Positions 6,737 through 17,500 of a stretch of 64,000 nt of DNA are shown in pieces (position 1 is the first letter of the stretch; the number at the start of each line of letters is the position of its first letter). The notes beneath the pieces are model-generated. The model did not search any database, was not told where the DNA came from, and saw only the letters and a list, made by a program, of their open reading frames with translations. The DNA lies in contig NZ_JAHUWJ010000005.1 in NCBI RefSeq assembly GCF_019219075.1, positions 349,064 through 413,063 on the forward strand, written 5' to 3'. Position numbers and translations under genes: made by a program. This stretch comes from Chitinophaga sp. sic0106 (GTDB lineage Bacteria > Bacteroidota > Bacteroidia > Chitinophagales > Chitinophagaceae).

Positions 6737-8224
6737 ATGACATCTGCCCAAAACATTCCCGATATAATTATTGCCGGTGCAGGCCCTGTAGGACTTTTCC
6801 TCGCCTGCGAACTGGCGTTAGCCCAATGCTCCGTGCTCATCCTGGAGAAAGAAGGACAACCCGATTCCCTGCTGAAGAAACTGCCCTTTGGTATGCGCGG
6901 ATTATCCTCACCCACCATCACCGCTCTATACCACCGTGGTATGTTGCAGGAGCTGGAACTGCATAAGCGCATGAAACAGCCGCATAGCATCCCCGTACAG
7001 CAGGCAAAGCGGCCCGCAGGTCACTTTGCGGGCATCACCCTCAATTATGAGGACATTGATACCACGCAATGGCCGTATCAGCTGCCAGGCGCCCCTGAAT
7101 TTGGTATGATGAGTGAAATGCATGAACTGGAAACCGTGCTGACCAAACGCGCTATTGCGCTAGGAGTAGACATCCGCAGGGGGCTCCCTATTACCACATT
7201 TACGCAACATGCAACCGGGGTAACCGTTCAGGCAGGCGATCAATCCTTCGAAACCAGCTGGCTGGTAGGTTGCGATGGGAGTCGCAGCGTGGTCCGCAAA
7301 CAAGGTGGGTTTGAGTTTGCAGGCACCGAACCCGAATTTACCGGCTACTCCTGTAAAGTAGAACTGCAGGATCCCGAAAAGTTGAAGCCCGGCCGCAACG
7401 TGATGCCTACGGGAATGTACTTCCAGTCACAGCCGGGATACCTGCTGTTGCAGGACTTCGACGGCGGCGCTTTCCATAGCTCAGATAACCCCATTACCCT
7501 GGAATACCTGCAAACACTGCTGCGCCGCATCTCCGCCACCACGGTGACAATCACCTCTTTGCAGGTAGCCACCACCTGGACGGACAGGGCCCGCCAGGCC
7601 ACCGCCTACCGCAATGGCCGCGTACTGCTGGCAGGCGATGCGGCACATATTCACTCCCCGCTTGGCGGCCAGGGACTCAACCTCGGCATGGGTGATGCCA
7701 TGAACCTGGGCTGGAAACTCGCCGCTACCATACACGGTACCGCACCGGAAGGACTCCTCGATACCTACTTCACTGAACGGCATCCTATCGGTGCCAAAGT
7801 GCTGGACTGGTCACGCGCACAGGTAGCCATTATGCGGGCCACGCCGGAAGCCAGGGCCTTAAACGCCATCTTCCGGGACCTGATCAATACCCGCGACGGC
7901 GCCACCTATTTCGCCGGCAGAATATGGGGTATCCATAACCGTTATGACCTCGGTGCCTCACATCCACTGGTAGGCAGCAGCGTGCCGGACTTCGAATTTG
8001 AAGATGGTACCAGACTGGGAACAGAGATGTACGACGGGCGGGGCCTCCTGCTCAACTTCACAAACGCTTCCCTGCAAACCAACAACAACCAATTGAAGTA
8101 CATCGCCAAACCAGTCAAAGATCGTTTAGGCTTAGACGTTATCCTGGTGCGCCCGGATGGAATTGTAGCCTGGGCAGGAACCGGTGAAGGGCTGGAACAG
8201 GCTATCAGCCGATGGTTTGCGTAG
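6737..8224 (+). CDS. Class A FAD-dependent monooxygenase (aromatic hydroxylase / rifamycin monooxygenase-like)
   Basis: The ATG at 6737 gives 495 residues and places the FAD-binding strand at the N-terminus (IIIAGAGPVGL; GxGxxG is G14, G16, G19). Further group A hydroxylase signatures follow: the DG motif LVGCDGSRSVVRK around residue 178 and the GD motif GRVLLAGDAAHIHSP around residue 295, then GGQGLNLGMGDAMNLGWKLA. The C-terminal segment resembles the thioredoxin-like tail of phenol-hydroxylase and rifamycin-monooxygenase relatives. Such enzymes use NAD(P)H and oxygen to hydroxylate aromatic compounds or antibiotics; the substrate here is not known. An in-frame TTG start at 6668 would add 23 residues before the FAD fold and is unlikely. 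Confidence 0.85.
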   Translation: MTSAQNIPDIIIAGAGPVGLFLACELALAQCSVLILEKEGQPDSLLKKLPFGMRGLSSPTITALYHRGMLQELELHKRMKQPHSIPVQQAKRPAGHFAGITLNYEDIDTTQWPYQLPGAPEFGMMSEMHELETVLTKRAIALGVDIRRGLPITTFTQHATGVTVQAGDQSFETSWLVGCDGSRSVVRKQGGFEFAGTEPEFTGYSCKVELQDPEKLKPGRNVMPTGMYFQSQPGYLLLQDFDGGAFHSSDNPITLEYLQTLLRRISATTVTITSLQVATTWTDRARQATAYRNGRVLLAGDAAHIHSPLGGQGLNLGMGDAMNLGWKLAATIHGTAPEGLLDTYFTERHPIGAKVLDWSRAQVAIMRATPEARALNAIFRDLINTRDGATYFAGRIWGIHNRYDLGASHPLVGSSVPDFEFEDGTRLGTEMYDGRGLLLNFTNASLQTNNNQLKYIAKPVKDRLGLDVILVRPDGIVAWAGTGEGLEQAISRWFA

Positions 8225-8232
8225 TTGTCGAA

Positions 8233-8255
8233 AGCCCGCTCAAAGCGGGTTTTTC
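8233..8255 (+). terminator. Rho-independent terminator after the monooxygenase gene
   Basis: A GCCCGCT / AGCGGGT stem (one G-T wobble) with a short CAA-type loop is followed by five T, 10 bases after the stop codon. Confidence 0.8.
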
Positions 8256-8371
8256 CATCTCCCCCGAAAAATAATTTTCCCAATTTCGTAAACTCCTTTC
8301 CGGATCCGAGCTGCACCACGCGTTAATACCCAGTAGCTTTGCGCTGCGTTATAGCAAAATCTAAAAGCTAC

Positions 8372-10804
8372 ATGAAACTATTCTACTACTGTAAATCAGG
8401 ATACCTGCTGCTCCTATTATTTTGCCTGGGTATCAGCCAGGCCTACGCCCAGCAACATGCCAGCATTGAAGGGAAAATTACAACCTCCGACGGACAGCCC
8501 GTGCCGGACATAGCAGTGGTACTGCTGGAGTCCCACAAGGAAATTATCACCAACAAAGAAGGTATTTATAAATTCAACCAGGTACCCAATGGCACCTACA
8601 CCGTACGTGCTACCATGCTGGGACTACCGGCCATGAAACAACGTGTAACCGTGACCGGTACTGGTAGTTTTACCGCTAACTTCACCCTGAAAGAAAGTGC
8701 CGTAGGCCTTCAGGAATTTGAAATCACCACCCGCTCCATCGGGAAGGAACTGAACAAGGAAAGCAGAATCGTTTCCAAACTGCCGCTCAAATACATGGAA
8801 AACCCACAGGTATACACTACGCTGTCGGATAAACTGATGACAGAACAAGTGATCACTGACCTGAGCGACGGACTGAAAAACGCACCAGGCATCATCAAAA
8901 TGCAAGGTAGCGTAGGCCGTAGCAGCGATGGCGCCGTGTACTATAACATGAGAGGTTTTCCTACCCGCGTATCCATGGTAGATGGCCTTCCTGGCCAAAC
9001 CAACGGTGAAATAGATATGGCGAATGTACAGTCGGTAGAAGTGATCAAAGGCCCGTCCGGTACATTATTCGGTGGCGCTGTTACTTCCTTCGGTGGCCTG
9101 ATTAACGTGGTAACTAAAAAACCACTGGACACCCTCGGTGGCGAAATTTCGTATACCGGTGGCAGTTATGACCTCAGCAGAATCACTGCCGATATATATG
9201 GGCCGGTAAATAAAGAGAAAACATTGACCGCCCGCCTCAATACCGCTTATCATACCCGCAACTCCCCGCAGGATGCAGGCTTCAGAAAGTCGTTCTTCCT
9301 GGCGCCGGTGATCAGCTTCAAACCTAATGAGCGACTGGATATTACCCTGGGAGCAGAGTTCTATTCCTATGAAGGCACCAATACACCAATAATATTCCTT
9401 AGCAGAACCCGCAAGTTTTTTGCTAAAAACCCTTCGGAGTTAAATTTTGACTGGAAGAGATCCAATACCAGCGAGGATATTACCCTGAAGGCCCCTTCTA
9501 CAAACATTCATGGCCGTATCGACTATAAGTTAAGTTCCAACTGGACTTCCAGCACCAGCTTTTCCCGTAACATCCGCAAAACTGATGGTATCTATCAATA
9601 CCAGTTCATCCGCGGCAACACCAGCGACGACCTGCTGGAACGTAACATCCAGTTGCAAAAAGCTGATGCTGCCACCACCAGCATCCAACAAAACTTTAAC
9701 GGCGATTTTCAGATCGGCGGCCTGAGAAACAGACTGGTGTTTGGTCTGGACTACCTGAACCAAACCAACGACGTGAATAACTCCGCCATTGTAAAGTTTG
9801 ATACCATCAGCGGTTCCAACCCTGACTATCGTAAATACAGTCAGCTGAACAGAGAAAGCGCCATCCGTAAAATCATGGCCGCGGAAGCCACGCCGGTGAA
9901 AACATTTATGTCCAACAACGTGTATGGTGCCTATGCATCAGATGCAGTAAATATTACCCGGCAGCTGATCGTGTTGCTTAGTCTCCGCCTCGACTACTTC
10001 GCCAGCGGTGGTACTTTCAACTATGTGAATGGTAAAAAAGATGGTGTGTATTACCAAACCTCACTGTCACAAAAGATGGGCCTGGTATACGAGCTGGTAC
10101 CTGAAAAAGTTTCCCTCTTCGGTAACTATATGAATGGTTTTGTAAACGTACCACCAGTAGTGCAGCCGGTGGCTGAAGTAAATGGTAACTTCAAACCTAC
10201 CTATGCCAATCAGATGGAAGGCGGCGTGAAGCTGAATCTCCTGGAAAACAGGTTCACCGTAACGGCCAGCTACTATGATATCAAAGTAAAGAATATTCTC
10301 CGCTCCGATATTTACAAGGCTAACGGTACCGACTACCCTGTAACCGTGCAGGATGGCAGCCAGCGCAGCAAAGGAGCCGAAATAGAAGTGATGGCAGTGC
10401 CATTCAAAGGCCTCAACGTAATTGCCGGATATGCGTATAACGACAGTAAACTTAATACTGGCGGTAAAGATGTGGATGGTACCCGTCCTGGTTCCGCAGG
10501 TCCGCCAAATATTGCCAACCTCTGGGCGAGCTATACCTTGTTTAAGGGCAGCCTGAAGGGAGTGGGCTTTGGTGCTGGTATGAACTACGCCAGTGAGCAC
10601 GTGACCGCAGATGCGGTAACCACCGGCCGCTTTGTATTTGAGCCCTATACGCTCATTAACGCCACGGCGTTTTATGATGCCAATAAGTTCAGACTCGCCG
10701 TGAAGCTGGATAACATCACCGATGTACAGTACTTCGCCGGTCAGGGCGTAATCAGTCCGCAGATGCCATTCAACGCATCAGCGAGCCTGCTCGTTAGATT
10801 CTAA
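8372..10804 (+). CDS. TonB-dependent siderophore-type outer-membrane receptor
   Basis: The ATG at 8372 gives 810 residues beginning with a signal peptide (KLFYYCKSGYLLLLLFCLG, cleaved near AYAQQ). A carboxypeptidase-regulatory-like beta-sandwich follows (ASIEGKITTSDGQPVPD to about residue 105). Next is the plug domain with LSDGLKNAPGI, YNMRGFPTRVSMVDG and VEVIKGPSGTLFGG, diagnostic of siderophore receptors of the FhuA/FepA type. The 22-strand barrel fills the rest and ends in the usual terminal phenylalanine (SLLVRF). It would import ferric siderophores or another TonB substrate using ExbB/ExbD/TonB energy. It stands alone between two terminators. No Fur box could be assigned with confidence. 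Confidence 0.88.
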   Translation: MKLFYYCKSGYLLLLLFCLGISQAYAQQHASIEGKITTSDGQPVPDIAVVLLESHKEIITNKEGIYKFNQVPNGTYTVRATMLGLPAMKQRVTVTGTGSFTANFTLKESAVGLQEFEITTRSIGKELNKESRIVSKLPLKYMENPQVYTTLSDKLMTEQVITDLSDGLKNAPGIIKMQGSVGRSSDGAVYYNMRGFPTRVSMVDGLPGQTNGEIDMANVQSVEVIKGPSGTLFGGAVTSFGGLINVVTKKPLDTLGGEISYTGGSYDLSRITADIYGPVNKEKTLTARLNTAYHTRNSPQDAGFRKSFFLAPVISFKPNERLDITLGAEFYSYEGTNTPIIFLSRTRKFFAKNPSELNFDWKRSNTSEDITLKAPSTNIHGRIDYKLSSNWTSSTSFSRNIRKTDGIYQYQFIRGNTSDDLLERNIQLQKADAATTSIQQNFNGDFQIGGLRNRLVFGLDYLNQTNDVNNSAIVKFDTISGSNPDYRKYSQLNRESAIRKIMAAEATPVKTFMSNNVYGAYASDAVNITRQLIVLLSLRLDYFASGGTFNYVNGKKDGVYYQTSLSQKMGLVYELVPEKVSLFGNYMNGFVNVPPVVQPVAEVNGNFKPTYANQMEGGVKLNLLENRFTVTASYYDIKVKNILRSDIYKANGTDYPVTVQDGSQRSKGAEIEVMAVPFKGLNVIAGYAYNDSKLNTGGKDVDGTRPGSAGPPNIANLWASYTLFKGSLKGVGFGAGMNYASEHVTADAVTTGRFVFEPYTLINATAFYDANKFRLAVKLDNITDVQYFAGQGVISPQMPFNASASLLVRF

Positions 10805-10826
10805 ACCTGGTGGATACATAAAAGAT

Positions 10827-10864
10827 AAGAACGATGCCGGTATTTCCGGTGTCGTTCTTTTTTT
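10827..10864 (+). terminator. Rho-independent terminator after the siderophore receptor gene
   Basis: A 14-bp stem (AAGAACGATGCCGG with CCGGTGTCGTTCTT, two wobble pairs) closes a TATTT loop and ends in a run of T to 10864. Confidence 0.85.
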
Positions 10865-10952
10865 GTAGCCCGCCATCCCTGGCGGACCTTTGAAGCAGAG
10901 CCTGGTATTACATCTCCCCATAAAAATCCTAACTTAGGTAAAATATGAAACC

Positions 10953-11459
10953 ATGACCCTGTTACAAGCATTACAGACCGAGTTTGAAAACGAGGTAAAG
11001 AGCACCCGCAGGCTATTGCAGGCAGTGCCTGAGAAAGACCTTTCCTACAAGCCTTCCCCGATTTCCTGGACCATGGGCGAACTGGCCCAGCACATTGCCA
11101 CCATCTACTACTGGTATGTGGGCACCCTCACCCAGGACGTATACGATATGGCGGCGGATAAATTGGAGAGAGGCAGCCCCAATGATATAGCCGCTACATT
11201 ACAACTCTTTGAAAGCAATGTAGAGAAGGCCAGGGCCGCATTGCAACAGGCCACAGAAGAAAGTCTGGCCGGCGACTGGACCATGAAAGTGGGTGACCGC
11301 ACCATAATGGGGCCTATGACCCGCTCTGTGGTGGCCAGGGGCTTCCTGTTTAACCATATTTATCACCATCGGGGGGAAATGATTGTGTACCTGCGTGCTA
11401 CGGGTAATAAGGTGCCTGGCATGTATGGCCCTACTTACGAAGATGGCCTTGGGAAATAA
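10953..11459 (+). CDS. DinB-like / YfiT-type four-helix bundle protein
   Basis: The 168-residue protein is all-helical with the DinB-like pattern. SISWTMGELAQHIATIYYWY is at about residues 37-57, with a metal-ligand histidine in AQHIA. A C-terminal helix NHIYHHRGEMIVYLRATG supplies the other two histidines of the usual three-His metal site. The tail GMYGPTYED is also typical of the family. Members include thiol-transferases and many proteins of unknown function; damage inducibility cannot be assumed. It converges with the giant gene, sharing a terminator. Confidence 0.85.
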   Translation: MTLLQALQTEFENEVKSTRRLLQAVPEKDLSYKPSPISWTMGELAQHIATIYYWYVGTLTQDVYDMAADKLERGSPNDIAATLQLFESNVEKARAALQQATEESLAGDWTMKVGDRTIMGPMTRSVVARGFLFNHIYHHRGEMIVYLRATGNKVPGMYGPTYEDGLGK

Positions 11460-11466
11460 ATTATAG

Positions 11467-11506
11467 CAGCGATGCCAGGTAAGAGTTACCTGGCATCGCT
11501 GTTTTT
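11467..11506. terminator. Terminator between DinB-like gene and giant gene, possibly bidirectional
   Basis: A perfect 16-bp stem (11467-11482 with 11486-11501) with a three-base GAG loop is followed by GTTTTTATTT on the plus strand. On the minus strand it is followed by an AT-rich run that is weaker as a termination signal. It separates two convergent genes only 49 bases apart. Confidence 0.85.
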
Positions 11507-11508
11507 AT

Positions 11509-14500
11509 TTACACTATATCCGCTATATTCAGATACAAGCTTGTCAACTGTATCAGCGGCTTCGGTTCATCCGTTAAATTCGAGAAAATTGTCAGGTTGA
11601 AATTCAATGCCGCATTGGCGGTGCCAGGATGGTAATCTTTGATCCACTGGTTAATCACTGATACCCAGTTGTTGATCATACCTGGCGGCGCCTTCTGTGG
11701 TTGCTGGCCCAGGTCAAATGTTTTGCCCGGCTGCATCATCACCGGCAGCTGAATGGTGTTACCCGCCTGGTTTACCTGGTAATGATAAGTGCCTGTTACG
11801 CTGAAGCTCAGCTTCGGTTGTGTATTTTTCACCAGCAATGCATCAAACAGGTTATTCAGTTGCGTCGCTAAATCCGCTTTTACCGGCTTACCCGTGATGG
11901 TGGCAATATTAATTTCCTCCGTACGTGCGAAGTTAGGGTAGTAGTAATTCGGGAATTCCACGGTGCCGGTCGTATATACGAAAGCGTTATTGGTAGGTTT
12001 GCCCGGTACCAGTTCCGCATTTCTGTCCAGGTATACACTTACCGCCGCATCCTGACGGGCGAGGATATTCAGCTTTTCCAATACTACCGTACGTTTGGCA
12101 ATGGTTTGCCCGGTAGATGCCTTCAGTGGCCCATCCGCATTGCTGAAATAGTAACTGTATGGCACTGCGGTATAATCATTCGTTGTATACCCCTCCAGTT
12201 GAATTTTAGGTACGCCAATCGCCGCGATCACTTCCTGACTAATACCTATTGTTACAATCAAAACCCCATCGTTACCAACGCCTTCCTTCACTTCAAAATT
12301 ATACGGAGGTTCTACACTGCTGATATTACGCGGGTCAAGTTGTAATACTTGTAAACCCTGACTACCAGCCTGTGTGATGATGTTACCGGTCATGTCGGTA
12401 TAAGTCTTCAATGTGTTGGTAGCAGCTGCAATATCCGCCGGCGTACTGCTCATAGTGATCAGTTGCAGTTTATCCAGCGCCTCGTTTACCGCCGGTATTA
12501 CCGTTACAAACTGTGCGATGGCATTAAAGGCATCCTTTAAACCAGCCAGATTATTAATGGCTCCTGTGATCAGGTTAAACCGCACGGTAAAGTGGAGGAT
12601 ATCCTGCGGATAGTGAAACGCCTGGCTATAGGAAAACAGGTAGTTCCAGTCGAGCAGGTCCGCCAGTACGGGATCAGCGCCATCGGTAGTCAACTCCCCG
12701 TACTGCCTGGTCATGCCCGGCACCGGAGGAAATACGTTGAGAGGCAACGGTACCTGCACCGGTGCTTTGGACAACTGCTGCGTAGCCAGGATACTGCTGT
12801 TTTTACTGAAGAACTGCAACCAGGAAGATGCTTTGTAATCCTTGATGCCCGGCAATTCTCCAATCTGATGCTCAATGGAACTGGCCGTGTAAGCCAGTTG
12901 CAAGTCCAGCAGCGACAATACTTCGCCACCTGTACCTTTGATGATCTGCGGTGAAGAAAGGAGGAATCGTACTCCTGCCTGCTTGTTGGTAGCGAGACTG
13001 ATTTTCGGCGCCGTAAACTGCAGGTTCGGGATAGGCTCCTTCATTTGCTGTTCCACATTGCCATACAGGTAGGCGGGCCCGGTGAGGTTATTGTTGAATA
13101 CATCGGCGGTGAACTCCAGTCCCGATTGTACGCTATAGGCATTGGATAATTTCACCAGCAGCGCCTGCCTGAAATCTTCCCGGATATCTTTGGTGTCGAG
13201 GCCCAGCTCGGCCGCAAATACGGGAACCATCAGGTCTTTGAGGATATTGGCGAAATCTTTCTTCTGCTCAATCAGCTTATCAAAGTAAATAGTGGCGTTC
13301 GGATCATTCGCTTTATTCTTCAGGTCTATGATCTGAATACTGGTCACGAAGGCAGGGCTCAGCAGCTCATCAAAGTTTTCAAATACCTGCTTGCACCAGC
13401 CGTTGATATCTACATCAATAAAATCTTTATTGACAGGAGGAGTGGAGCCATCAAACGGTGCAATTGGTACGTTGGTTCTGCTGATCAGCTGATTGGCCAC
13501 CGGCCTTGGCGCAAATAATCTGGCGCCCGCATCCTGATTGATGGCATAACCCAGTGATGGTACAGGAGGAGCCGGCAGGGTACTCAGCCTGGTTACCCAG
13601 AGCACAGCGCCTGCGGTAACGGCGGAGTCGAACCGGTCCACACCTGCGGCAATCCGCAGTTCCATGGTTCCGCCGAAGGCTGCTTCAAAGTCGCTCACAA
13701 ATTTCGTATAGTTATTGCCGTTACCCGTCGCTAAATCAGAGACAGGGGCAATGGCCGTCCGTGCCATCAGAATAGCCTCGTTGGAGTTTTCTGCCAGTGC
13801 CGTCCGACTTCTGCCTATAGAAAAATCAAGGGCAAGCTGGAAGATATCTTTTGTTTCAATACCGGCAGGGTCAATATTGAAGCTGATGATATGCTGCAAT
13901 GCCGGCACGTCGCCGGTAGCATTACCGACTGCTCTGTTTTCGAGATATTGGTAAATAGATCCGATCCAGGTGCGTACCAATTCATCGGTTTGATCGGAAT
14001 TCAGTACCTGCGGTTTGCCAGGAATCAGGCTGGTATTAACGCTCAGGCTAATACCATTTATATCAGTGAGCTGATACCATATTTGTTCGTACAATGCTTT
14101 ATCGCCTGCAGCCTTGCTCATAATCGTAGAACTGGCTGGTATGGCGGCATTGGTGGAGAAACTGGCGGCACCTTCGTAGCTCTTCTTTTTATCAGCGCGC
14201 TGTATATCTTTTACCTGTAGGGAGATGTCAATGTTTTCCGGGAGGTTTTTCACGGAAAGCTGCACGGACTGTTTATCAGTGTTGAAGGTAATGCTGTCGA
14301 TCTCTACTGCGGGGCTGAACTGGTAATTGGCTTTGTTGGTGGCTGATGCTTCATCCAGCAGATTGGTGAAGGCAGCAGTGAGTGTAGTATTGTTGACTAC
14401 TGTTACTTTCAGTAAACCATCGTAGGAGGCCGCATCAAAGTTCAGCAGCACATTGAGCTCAGGCTGAGTACCGGTTTTAATCACCTGCCAGTTAGCGCTG

Positions 14501-17500
14501 ACAGCCGGCCATCTGCTGAGGCCTATGAGCGTGTCATTGTATTTAATGAGTATTGGCGCGTTGTTCGGAAACTGATTGTCCTGGAGATTATCCAGTGTGG
14601 TCAGCAACGAATTACCATATATATCCTGCCAGCTGTAATCGATTTGCAGCAGGTCACCGAGACCCTGATAAGGATTGTTTTTATTATCAGGAGTTCCCAG
14701 TTGGGGTTGCTTTATTAGTTTCCGCAGCGTAATATATCCCAGGGAATCCGTGTACTGCCATGTATCCGATGCCGTTGGTACCGCAAACTTCTTGTTGCTG
14801 CTGGTATCCCCTTCAGGAATCACCGGACATACCGGCATGCTGATATGGCTTTCGCGGAAGAAAGCATTATCTGCCACATGATAGCCCAGCAGGGAGAAAT
14901 TATTTTGCAGGAAGGTCAGCGCATAGTCTTTATCCGTAGGCTTGGCCGGTACTGCCGGCGGCACTTTGCGCACTGCCTTGATGGCCATCTCATTTTGTTT
15001 CACGGTGCTTTGGCTGGTCAGCGGTCCGCATTTAAACGTAATGCGCTTAGTCGGATCAAATAGGTCGCCTACATTTTTGTTGGCTACTGCCAGTCCCGAT
15101 AAGGATATGCCGTAATACCCTGCAATAGTGGCCAGCGTGTTACCGCCTTTACCAGTGCCTACCACCATATTGTGGTCCGGAACATACAGTGCTGTGTATA
15201 CTTCCAGCTTACTGTCCCAGTTGTCGATCTGTGGGTTTGCCTGCCGGAGAGACGCTGGTGTTACTTCAAACCACGCTGCTATGTCATTCAACAAACCACC
15301 GGGGGCCTGGTCTTTTACCATGTACACGCCGCCGGTGAGGGAGAGGGTAGTGCCTGGCCTTAATGGAACGTCTTTGTTTTCATCGGCTATCTGGTCGATG
15401 TCGGCAAGGAAGTTCCTCGCAATGTCTGCCAGGTTGTTCATGGAGCCTGCCGTTATTGCCAAATGCTGCATCAGTGTTTTGGCAAACAGGGTATGCGACT
15501 GGAAATCTACCGCCGGTGCAGTCACCAGTGTATTCATGTAGCTGAACACCTGGTTGAGGTTGGCGTTGCTGAACACCACCACTAACGATACGGTAGCGTT
15601 TTCCTGGTTATCGAAAATACGATCCGGCAGGCCGGCATCGCTTTTATTGTTATGGTAATAGAGGTAATAACCACCCTGACTGGTGATGCTGGCTTCCCAA
15701 AGTAAACGGATAAACGTAGTAGGGGACACGAGGTGCTGTGATCCTGTCAGCAGCTCCTTACCGCTCACGCCTACATGCGGCGCCGTAACGGTGGTAAGGT
15801 TTACCTGTGCAAGGCCTATCGTGAGCTCGTCCGGATTATCTGTTTGGATACCACCGCCGGCAGTAGCATCACTGCTTTGGGCATAGGCGATATGCAGACT
15901 ATCGATCCATCCATCATTTGCTCCAACCTGATCCACCAGTTTTTCCAGCAGGAGAGTGTTGAAGCCATCGGCGCCAGCCACTTCGTAAGTGGTGGCGGTG
16001 CTTGGACTTCCCGGTACCGGACTGATTTTGCGGATGGTAAAGTCGACGCGGGTGGCCCATCCGTAGCCGTTAAACGGCGCCTCATTCATTTGCTGACTGG
16101 CTTCATCATAAGTGCCCAGGTACATGTTCATGTACGGATTAAGCTGATGGGCATTAGGATCGGGAACCTGCAGCAAGGCATCCGGCATCTTCCAGAGACG
16201 CAGCTGCTGCGGTTCTCCGGCGACGCCTGCATACGGCATGTTGATACCGGACGGAGCTACCCAGGTAATATCGGAATTGAATGTATAATTATTAGGTTCA
16301 ACAGTGAACAACGGCGGAACCCCTAATGATACCAGTCCTACATCCAGGTAGTTTTTGGTGGCAAAGGTGGTCAGCGCTACGGCTTCCTGGTATTGCACGG
16401 ACTCCGGCGTGATATCGATATCCAGTTTAGGCTGGTTATCAAAGTTGATCCACTTGCTGCCATTGTTGTTAAAGGTAAGTGCGAGACTTTGGCCGGTCGC
16501 CAGCACCGGCACCTGGAATTGCTGCCCGGTGAGTGCGAATAGGCCCGCTGCCGGTGGCAACTCGTAGGCATTCTTATCTCCCGTAACCCACATACCAGCA
16601 AATTTGGGCGACAAACCCTTGGTAGGCAGGCGCAGGCCAGCCATGTAATAGCGGGAAGTGAGGCCGGACAAATGCTGTAAGCCCTGCGTATATTGGATTT
16701 CCTGTAACAGAGCGCCCACGTTGAATTGTGGCAGTTGCACAATATTCAGATCAGCGTCGTCAGTGGTAGCAAAAATGTTCTTGATTGTTAAGTTCGCAGG
16801 TATGGCGGACAGCTGAGCGAGTGTTACCCCAAATTTGGTGGTTACCTCATTGAGGTTGTCTTTATCGGCTGACTTATATACAAATGCCGGTAATTGCAGG
16901 GTGGTGGCGGGCAGCAGCAGATCAGGAAGGGTGAGGATGTTACTCTTATCCAGCAAGTCTGCTACCGTTACTGTATCCCCGAAATGCTTTGCGATATTTT
17001 CCAGCGACTGCTGCGGCAGCGTGGTGTAGGCTGGTTGCGTGTCATAGGTGACAGACAATCCAGCTTTCAGCAGATCTCCGTTCTGCTGGTTCTGCAATGC
17101 CAGGCTTTTGGCTGTAAATCCGCCGCCATACAATGTTTTCGCAGCAATGGAGGTAAAGGTGTCATTCGTTTGCACTACATAGTGACTGTCGCCGATTGTA
17201 ATATCGCTGCCAGTCGTCAGCAGATGTGCCTTGTTATCGGTGAGCAATTTTTCCAGCGTATAGGCGGCACTGTTAGTTAACCTGCCCGTATCATTTACCC
17301 ATTTAACAATATCGCCGGTAGTTTGATCTAACTGTATCGGATATACGTAGCTCTTCAGTGAGTTGCTGGCCATCTGCAACATTTGCTTTGCCAGCAGTGC
17401 GTAGTAATCGGCAAATATAAAGCTGCCGATGGATGGCCCGTCGTCATCACTGAGGTGGAAGGCTTTATAGGCGGTGTTCTTGCCTGCTTTTTCCACAGCC

